In this document: one piece after another, positions 58,399 through 64,000 of the stretch | Numbering within the stretch: the stretch's first letter is position 1 | Layout: each line of letters begins with the position of its first letter | From: Nostoc sp. XA010 | GTDB lineage: Bacteria; Cyanobacteriota; Cyanobacteriia; Cyanobacteriales; Nostocaceae | Length of the DNA: 64,000 nucleotides | Reading direction: 5' to 3' | Assembly: GCF_020829625.1 (NCBI RefSeq) | Contig: NZ_JAIVFX010000014.1 | Coordinates: forward strand, 1 to 64,000 | The notes under the pieces: model-generated | Seen by the model: only the letters and a program-made list of their open reading frames with translations | Told to the model about the DNA's origin: nothing | Database searches by the model: none | Program-made: the position numbers and the translations under genes

Positions 58399-59622
58399 TT
58401 AAGAAGAAGCATTTTGCAACTCGGCTGTGCGGACTGAAAGCTGCTGTGTCTGATTACCTCGTTGGACTTTCACCTGTAATACTTGACCAAGACGACTGTC
58501 TTCCACAACGTTCTGCAATTGTTCAGCACTGGTAATAGCTTTACCATCAACTTGAAGAATTACATCCCCGCGCCGGATACCCGCAGATGCAGCTGGAGAA
58601 TTGGGGACAACTCGCATTACAAAAACACCATTAATTTCTGGTATCTGAATAGGAGAATTGGGATCGGTGTTATTTTGCTTGGCAAGATCGGGTGTCAAAG
58701 TTAGCATTTGCACGCCTAAATAGGGATGAGCAACTTTCCCATCACGTTGCAATTGTGTGGCGATCGCTTTAGCTTTATCAATAGGAATCGCAAACCCAAT
58801 ACCCATCGCATCAGGACGAATGGCTGTGTTAATGCCAATCACTTCACCTTGGCCATTCAATAGTGGCCCGCCAGAGTTACCAGGGTTAATGGCAGCGTCT
58901 GTTTGAATGAAATCCAAGCGTTTATCGCTAATGCCGACTTGGGCGCTGGAACGTTTGAGGGTACTGACAATTCCCAAGGTAACGGTGTTATCAAATCCCA
59001 AAGGATTACCAACTGCTATCGCCCAGTCTCCTACTTGGACATTACTAGAAGAACCCAAGGGCGCGACTGGTAAATCGCTACCAGCATTAATTTTGACTAC
59101 TGCCAAATCTGTGACTTCATCAATACCTTGAACTTTCCCTTCAAAGCTGCGACCATCTTTGAGCCGGACTGTTACTTTATCAGCCTTATCGACCACATGA
59201 GCATTAGTTAGAACTAACCCGCTCTTGTCAAGAATGAAACCTGAGCCTACACCGCGTAACTGCTCAGAAGGGATCTGTTGAGGGGAACCTTCACCAAAAA
59301 ACCGGCGGAAAAAGGGGTCTTCCATAAATGGATCAACGCGACGAGTAATTGTGCGCTCAGTATCAATCCTGACAACTGCTGCGCCAACACGATTCACTGC
59401 TGCTGTGACAAAACTAGTGCTACCGATCGCAGCAGTGCCTGGTGATTGCCGTTGGGCAATCAGTTGTGAACTATCTCCAGCAGTTACTATGGGTGCTGGT
59501 TCGGCTTGGGAGGGCAACACTTGCAATGTGCTAACGGTTAGCAGAACTCCTAGCGCGATCGCTAAAATATGAGTACTGAGTTGGCGTAAAGACCTGGGTA
59601 ATTTGAGAAATCGCATAATCAC
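58399..59622 (-). CDS. HtrA/DegP-type serine protease with one PDZ domain
   Basis: 407 residues. A hydrophobic N-terminus (HILAIALGVLLTVSTLQV, about 18-35) is a signal or anchor. The trypsin-like domain has His142 in LVLTNAHVVDKAD, Asp172 in DLAVVKI and Ser250 in DAAINPGNSGGPLL. One PDZ domain follows at about 300-395 (VVPNSPAASAGIRRGDVILQ, VDGKAITSAEQLQNVV). The group is the cyanobacterial HhoA/HhoB/HtrA family, which does protein quality control in the periplasm or lumen. It ends right beside the MITE target site. Which of the three paralogs it is cannot be told by eye. Confidence 0.93.
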   Translation of the reverse strand: MIMRFLKLPRSLRQLSTHILAIALGVLLTVSTLQVLPSQAEPAPIVTAGDSSQLIAQRQSPGTAAIGSTSFVTAAVNRVGAAVVRIDTERTITRRVDPFMEDPFFRRFFGEGSPQQIPSEQLRGVGSGFILDKSGLVLTNAHVVDKADKVTVRLKDGRSFEGKVQGIDEVTDLAVVKINAGSDLPVAPLGSSSNVQVGDWAIAVGNPLGFDNTVTLGIVSTLKRSSAQVGISDKRLDFIQTDAAINPGNSGGPLLNGQGEVIGINTAIRPDAMGIGFAIPIDKAKAIATQLQRDGKVAHPYLGVQMLTLTPDLAKQNNTDPNSPIQIPEINGVFVMRVVPNSPAASAGIRRGDVILQVDGKAITSAEQLQNVVEDSRLGQVLQVKVQRGNQTQQLSVRTAELQNASS

Positions 59623-59883
59623 AACCTGATTTATAAGCTTAATTGTTGCTTAGTCGTGACAAATCTATTTACAGTTATTTTTACTTCAGGTTTCGCCTGC
59701 TCTCCCCAATGATGGGGTTAGAGCATTTTGCGAACTACCTATAATCAAGTTAATGGAAAATTTAACCCAAAAGCTATTATGGACATTTACCCTTTACAAG
59801 TTCGGTTTTTACCCATCAATAAAACTTTTGGATTGCAAATGAGACAGGCTTACTCTCTGTTTTAATGGTGAATTATAGATGAA

Positions 59884-61206
59884 CTAACTTTTGAATAAAA
59901 TTTCATTCCGATTAGCTGCGCCTAGCTGGGGTAAAGAGTTGATGGCTGAGTGGGGAGTGAGGGCAACAGGAACGGTTAGAGGTAGTTGTAATTGTTTTAC
60001 AACACTTTGCAACAACTGGTCTTGTCCAGTCCGCAAACCCCAGACATTTGTCCCCCGGTTGATAATAGCAAACCAAACCAAACCGCGATCGCGTGTGGGC
60101 ATTACTCCCGCTAAAGCGCTCACATCCCGGAGGGTACCAGTTTTAATCACAGTCGCAAGGGGAATGTGTCTGGCGTGTAGTGTCCCCCGGTGATCAAATC
60201 CAGACATGGGGAACAAGTCAGCCAGATTCAGTTGATGGGCTGCTGCTTCCCCTTGAATAGCCATTAACATGGCACAAGCAGCCCTAGGAGAAATGCGATT
60301 TTCCGGCCCTAATCCAGAACCATTGATTAACTGAATTTCTACTTGTGGCACTCTCGCAAGGTGAGCAGCAGTTGATTGTACTACAGCTGCTCCTCCCACT
60401 GAGTCTGCCAGCATCTCTGCCATATCGTTATTACTGTAAACATTCATTTCCTTGATTAGTTGTTTCAAGGGCAATGAGCGATGACGCAGTAACAAAGTTT
60501 GTCGAGGGTTTGGTTGCGCCTCAAATTTCACTGCACCAGCAATGACAACTTGAGGCTTGGGCGTTCCCTTGGGCATGATTGAGTGTGTATAAATAGCGGG
60601 GCGGCCCCAACTCGCACGATTTAGTGTTTGCTTGAGCATCATACCTGCTAGCATCGGCTGACGTTGGAAATTCATGGCAAAATTGCCAGTAATGAGCAAA
60701 TTTCCCTTTACCTGCTTAATGCCCATTTTATTGAGAGTATTACCAAGAGCGATCGCTTCTTCCCAAACAAACATCGGATCGCCATTACCAGTAATTACCA
60801 AATCGCCTTGTACAACGCCATTTACCACTGGCCCAGTGGCACTGATTAAGGTATCAAATTGGTAGTCTGGCCCCCAGGTTTTCAAAGCAACTAATGAAGT
60901 AGCAATTTTGGTTAAAGAGGCAGCTGGCAGAGGTGTTGTACCTTGGTGATTTGCCATCAGCATCGGCCCCGACTGCATCCAAATTCCCTGACTCTGGGCC
61001 AGATTTTGCGCTATCAGTTTCGATGTTATTAGCTGTTTCAGATATTCCTGCACCGTAGTAGCCCCAGTTGGATTAGGATCAGGCGCAAGAACTAAGCCAG
61101 GGCTACTTTGCCAAGTCAAAGCGTCTAAGGCATCTAGAGGTTTGATTTGTACCCCGGCCATCTCTAGCCAGAGCGACACCAAACCTGAACCCAATAATTC
61201 CAGCAT
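59884..61206 (-). CDS. D-alanyl-D-alanine carboxypeptidase / endopeptidase (PBP4, peptidase S13)
   Basis: 440 residues. The three penicillin-binding motifs are in order: SxxK in LPAASLTKIATS (S97-K100), SxN in NVYSNNDMAEMLADSV, and KTG in TVIKTGTLRDVSALAG. The first 25 residues (LLGSGLVSLWLEMAGVQIKP) are a weak hydrophobic start, so export should be checked. PBP4-type enzymes trim or cleave peptidoglycan cross-links in the periplasm. The family normally has an inserted domain between SxxK and SxN; here the spacing of about 150 residues is shorter than in E. coli PBP4 but usual for cyanobacteria. It is leftward and monocistronic. Confidence 0.9.
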   Translation of the reverse strand: MLELLGSGLVSLWLEMAGVQIKPLDALDALTWQSSPGLVLAPDPNPTGATTVQEYLKQLITSKLIAQNLAQSQGIWMQSGPMLMANHQGTTPLPAASLTKIATSLVALKTWGPDYQFDTLISATGPVVNGVVQGDLVITGNGDPMFVWEEAIALGNTLNKMGIKQVKGNLLITGNFAMNFQRQPMLAGMMLKQTLNRASWGRPAIYTHSIMPKGTPKPQVVIAGAVKFEAQPNPRQTLLLRHRSLPLKQLIKEMNVYSNNDMAEMLADSVGGAAVVQSTAAHLARVPQVEIQLINGSGLGPENRISPRAACAMLMAIQGEAAAHQLNLADLFPMSGFDHRGTLHARHIPLATVIKTGTLRDVSALAGVMPTRDRGLVWFAIINRGTNVWGLRTGQDQLLQSVVKQLQLPLTVPVALTPHSAINSLPQLGAANRNEILFKS

Positions 61207-61720
61207 ATTTTATTCCTCTGTTAAGATGTGACACAGTGTTTACTGTGCTAATATACAAGCTTTTTTACAAGAATCAGCATTGAGTCATGATAACTGCTGT
61301 TTTTCTCATCTGTAAGTAGGGTGAATCATATTGTTTTCGCGGCTTCTTTGACAATGCCAAAATGCCCATTCTTGATGAAGATAGCCACATGGAATAAAAA
61401 ATCTCTAGCTGAGGCAATGATATGAATTAGTTATAAGAAAACTTTATGGACAGGTATGAAGCGATCGCATCTCATAAAAATAATTCAGAAAAAGATAATT
61501 CGTAATTCGTAATTGAATTAGTTAAGGATTTATACCCCGACTAATAAAGCAGCAATTCTAGAATATAATACGGGACTCAAACCCTAAAATTACGTTAAGC
61601 ACAAAGGAGTCCGTGTACTCGTTACAGAGAAGCAAGCTACGCTTTTAGTGTCTGTCTGCGACACGCTGCGCGAACGTAGAGAGCGTCATTACAAACTACG
61701 AATTACGAATTAGTTAATAT
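61207..61720. other. Intergenic region with inverted STRR blocks and a dispersed repeat
   Basis: AATTCGTAATTCGTAATTGA near 61498 and ACTACGAATTACGAATTAGT near 61695 are inverted copies flanking a dispersed palindromic element at about 61640-61685 (GTCTGTCTGCGACACGCTGC, GCGAACGTAGAGAGCG). No gene is seen. Confidence 0.6.
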
Positions 61721-62791
61721 TTACTTTCTTTCTGGATGCGCTGCATCCTCTGGTAAAGGAGTACCCATCCGGTTAATTGTGGCAATCATCTGATACAAGC
61801 GTCCCAAGTCGCGTTGATTAAAGTACAAAATGAGTCGGGGTAGTTCAACAGTTTCATCTTGTGCTTCTTGAGGTAATGCCTGACTTTTTTCAATCCGTCC
61901 TTGAATAATAATGTCGCTGAAATTAGCATTGAGTTGCTCTACCTGAGCGTCTGATATATCTGTCTTCAGACGGATGACTAACTTCCCACCTACATATCGG
62001 CAGGAATGATAAACTTGGTAAAAACGCGTAATAGCGTCGCAAGCCACATCCACGTTATCTGTCACTGTGTAAAGACTGGGGTCTTCAGGACTGACAAGAC
62101 CATTTTGCACTAGTTGCTTATCAACATATTCGCTCCAAGACCGCCAGTAATCACCACCAGGGCGATCAATTAAAACTAGAGGTACAGGGCCAAATTTGCC
62201 AGTTTGGCTTAATGTCATGCATTCAAAAGCTTCATCTTGAGTACCAAAGCCTCCCGGAAACAAGGCTACAGCATCACTTTCTTTCAGGAGAAACAGCTTG
62301 CGGGTAAAGAAATATTTGAAGTGAACTAGCTTAGGATCACCTTCTATAAACGGGTTCGCTTCCTGTTCAAAGGGTAACTGAATGTTTAATCCAAAAGAAT
62401 TTTCTCGCCCAGCCCCTTCGTGACCCGCCTGCATGATTCCACCGCCACCGCCGGTCATCACCATAAATCCTAGTTGAGAAACAGCGCGAGCAAACTCAAG
62501 CGCCATTTGGTAATCTGGCGTATCTGGCGCTAGACGAGCAGAACCAAAGATGGTGACTTTGCGAACGTGTCGGTAATCATAGAAAAGCTGAAAACCGCGT
62601 TCCATATCTGCTAATGCAGCCGACAAGATTTTCCAATCGAGACGTTCAATTTCGGTATCAGCTAGACGAACAATAGTAGCAAGTGCTTGCTGAATAAATT
62701 GCCGATTTTTTAATGTCGGTAAGCGAACGATCAATTCAGCGATATCCGCCTGTAAAGACTCTAATGTGTCAAAAGACGCAGATGAGGTCAT
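61721..62791 (-). CDS. LOG-family Rossmann-fold protein (TIGR00730-like)
   Basis: 356 residues. The motif GGGGGIMQAGHEGAGREN (about 114-131) and PGGFGTQDEAFECMTL (about 179-194) are those of LOG proteins, which include cytokinin-activating phosphoribohydrolases formerly annotated as lysine decarboxylases. The typical bacterial form is about 180-200 residues. Here an N-terminal extension of 75 residues and a C-terminal part of about 120 residues are added, which is the longer cyanobacterial form. Activity on nucleoside monophosphates is likely but not proven. It is leftward, downstream of the pentapeptide-repeat gene. Confidence 0.88.
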   Translation of the reverse strand: MTSSASFDTLESLQADIAELIVRLPTLKNRQFIQQALATIVRLADTEIERLDWKILSAALADMERGFQLFYDYRHVRKVTIFGSARLAPDTPDYQMALEFARAVSQLGFMVMTGGGGGIMQAGHEGAGRENSFGLNIQLPFEQEANPFIEGDPKLVHFKYFFTRKLFLLKESDAVALFPGGFGTQDEAFECMTLSQTGKFGPVPLVLIDRPGGDYWRSWSEYVDKQLVQNGLVSPEDPSLYTVTDNVDVACDAITRFYQVYHSCRYVGGKLVIRLKTDISDAQVEQLNANFSDIIIQGRIEKSQALPQEAQDETVELPRLILYFNQRDLGRLYQMIATINRMGTPLPEDAAHPERK

Positions 62792-62829
62792 GAGAACTGC
62801 TGCAACAATGGCACTATATTTTACGTGAA

Positions 62830-63063
62830 CTACTCACACTCTAGCAAGCGGGAACAGGCTTCTGATGTACACTTAGCATACTCAGAACTGATTTTGAGGT
62901 AGTATTGGTCATTACTCAAGCTGAGATCGCCATCTTTTGAGATTAGAACTCGGAAACTCGGGTTCGGAACTTGAAAGTTGGTGTTCGGAACTCGGAAGTT
63001 GGTGTTCGGAACTCGGAAGTTGCTGTTTAAAACTTGGGTTTTACTGTTAGCTAACCCCGTCAT
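62830..63063 (-). CDS. Short repeat-derived ORF directly after the pentapeptide gene
   Basis: 77 residues. Residues 10-40 consist of seven-residue units (FRVPNTN, FRVPNTN, FQVPNPS, FRVLISK) encoded by a 21-bp tandem repeat. The rest (ISKDGDLSLSNDQYYLKISS, EYAKCTSEACSRLLECE) is not repetitive and is rich in Cys and acidic residues. The ATG is one base after the TGA of the pentapeptide gene, so it may be translated by coupling. The repeat resembles intergenic STRR-type DNA captured in frame. I do not recognise it, and it may not be a real protein. Confidence 0.4.
   Translation of the reverse strand: MTGLANSKTQVLNSNFRVPNTNFRVPNTNFQVPNPSFRVLISKDGDLSLSNDQYYLKISSEYAKCTSEACSRLLECE
62936..63040. repeat. 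Tandem 21-bp repeat
   Basis: Units of GTTCGGAACTCGGAAGTTGGT (about three to four, degenerate at the edges). The period is a multiple of three, so it yields a seven-residue protein repeat in the ORF above. Confidence 0.75.
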
Positions 63064-63064
63064 C

Positions 63065-64000
63065 TCAATTTAACCCCAGTTCTTCCTTCAACGCCTCCGG
63101 CACATTAACTGCTGTCTCTAATCCCCGCACACCATCCCACTGCTGCTTTTTACCCCAGGTCATCTTTTCCATATTGGCATCGCTGAGGTCAGCACCACCG
63201 AGAATGGCATAACTTAGGTTACTGTGGCTGAGATCCGCACCATTGAGGATAGCACCACTGAGGTTACTGCCACTGAGGTTAGCATTGTTAAGGTTGGCAT
63301 AACTGAAGTCTGTACCGAAAAGGATAGCGTCGGTGAGGTCGGCACCACTGAGGTCGGCTTCGCTAAGAATCACCCCACTGAGGTCGGCTTCGTTGAGGAT
63401 TACCCGGCTCAGGTCTACACCACTGAGGTCTGCTCCTAAGAACATTGCACCGTTGAGTCTGGCGTCGTTAAGCTTGGCGCCGTTAAGTTTGGCATAGCTG
63501 AGGTCAGCAGCGATGAGGATAGCATCACTAAGGTTGGTACTGAAAAGAATTGTGTCGCTAAGGTTAGTACCGTTAAGGATGGCGTGACTCAAATCAGCAC
63601 CACTGAGGTCGGCACGACAGAGGTCAGCATGGTTAAGGTTGGTACTGCGGAGGTTGGCTTCACTCAGATTCGCACCGAAAAGGATAGCGTTACTTAGGTC
63701 GGCATGGCTAAAGTTAGTGCTGCTGAGGTCGGCGCGGTTGAGGTCGGCGCGGCTGAGGTCGGCGCGGTTGAGGTTGGTGCTGCTAAGGTCGGCGCGGTTG
63801 AGGTCGGCGCGGCTAAGGTTGGCACAAATAAGGTTTGCACCACTAAGGTTAGTGCTACTGAGGTCGGCACCAGTCAGGTTTGCACCGCTAAGGTTGGCAC
63901 CACTCAGGTTGGCATCGCCGAGGTTAGCACCGCTAAGGTTAGCACCACTAAAGTTTACGCCAGTTAAGTTGGCATCGCCAAGATAAGCAAGGCTGAGGTC
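63065..64000 (-). CDS. Pentapeptide-repeat protein, 5' end beyond the right edge
   Basis: The frame is open from the window's right edge to TGA at 63065-63067, giving at least 311 residues. Nearly all of it is A(D/N)LxX pentapeptide units (for example ANLSGANLSGANLTGADLSS, ADLNRADLSSTNLNRADLSR). These fold into a right-handed quadrilateral beta-helix. The last 30 residues are non-repetitive (MTWGKKQQWDGVRGLETAVN, VPEALKEELGLN). A TTG at 63590 would give a shorter protein, but the repeats continue upstream of it without a break, so the true start lies outside. Function unknown; such proteins are very common in Nostoc. Frames read on the other strand here are artefacts of the repeat. Confidence 0.9.
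   Translation of the reverse strand, partial: DLSLAYLGDANLTGVNFSGANLSGANLGDANLSGANLSGANLTGADLSSTNLSGANLICANLSRADLNRADLSSTNLNRADLSRADLNRADLSSTNFSHADLSNAILFGANLSEANLRSTNLNHADLCRADLSGADLSHAILNGTNLSDTILFSTNLSDAILIAADLSYAKLNGAKLNDARLNGAMFLGADLSGVDLSRVILNEADLSGVILSEADLSGADLTDAILFGTDFSYANLNNANLSGSNLSGAILNGADLSHSNLSYAILGGADLSDANMEKMTWGKKQQWDGVRGLETAVNVPEALKEELGLN

Noticed and set aside
63639..63986. Plus-strand ORFs rich in Arg/Leu or Val/Gly/Ala repeats
   Set aside because: They are antisense frames of the pentapeptide-repeat gene; their regularity comes from the 15-bp DNA repeat.
1..64000. tRNA or rRNA genes
   Set aside because: No cloverleaf with a GGTTCGA-type T-arm or rRNA core sequence was noticed in the intergenic regions; a tRNA scan could confirm this.

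Overview
The window is chromosomal DNA from a filamentous, heterocyst-forming type cyanobacterium, most likely Nostoc or a close relative. The evidence is a photosystem II psbD gene at the left edge, frequent GCGATCGC (HIP1) octamers, heptameric STRR-type and longer palindromic dispersed repeats between genes, an SLH/OprB-type porin, and cyanobacterial families such as DUF3352 and PrsW-like proteins. The order psbD - pterin carbinolamine dehydratase - SLH porin resembles what I recall from Anabaena/Nostoc genomes. I ran no database search.

Layout. 1-5.3 kb: the end of psbD, a probable structured RNA of about 300 nt with its own promoter and terminator, a pterin carbinolamine dehydratase, a porin, cysteine synthase and a J-domain protein. 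5.6-17.4 kb: a tandem-duplicated 6-pyruvoyl-tetrahydropterin synthase-like protein, a broken Uma2 gene, a methyltransferase/PrsW pair, a DUF3352 protein, an M1 aminopeptidase with HEAT repeats, an AarF/ABC1 kinase-like protein and a small membrane protein. 17.8-30.2 kb: a glycan gene cluster. It holds ten glycosyltransferase-like genes, including GT10-like and GT11-like fucosyltransferase candidates and three tandem GT-A genes, around an MsbA-type ABC exporter whose C-terminus carries two histidine-kinase-dimerisation-like hairpins. 30.6-41.4 kb: housekeeping genes (gloB, rplI, dnaB with a P-loop intein, FKBP, sfsA), a fasciclin protein, a 2OG-Fe oxygenase, a TPR protein and one decayed gene. 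41.6-54.2 kb: a B12-binding radical SAM protein, an epimerase, hemE, a sugar-binding lipoprotein, a methyltransferase broken by a nonsense codon, a GT4 resembling tetrahydrobiopterin glucosyltransferase, an LD-carboxypeptidase, pgsA, aspA and a DUF362 protein. 54.2-64 kb: a long intergenic stretch, a 61-aa membrane protein, ppa, panD, a metallo-beta-lactamase-fold protein without its metal ligands, a 132-bp MITE with target duplication, an HtrA protease, a D-Ala-D-Ala carboxypeptidase, a LOG-family protein and a pentapeptide-repeat gene running off the right edge.

How the parts fit. Three loci (carbinolamine dehydratase, duplicated PTPS, putative pterin glucosyltransferase) could serve one glycosylated-pterin pathway, though they are not adjacent. 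The glycan cluster plausibly makes and exports an envelope or sheath glycan. The most unusual items are the exporter with a HisKA-like tail, the structured RNA carrying a micro-ORF behind an 11-nt perfect Shine-Dalgarno, the metal-ligand-less MBL protein, the repeat inserted in frame inside the aminopeptidase, and several small mobile palindromic elements.
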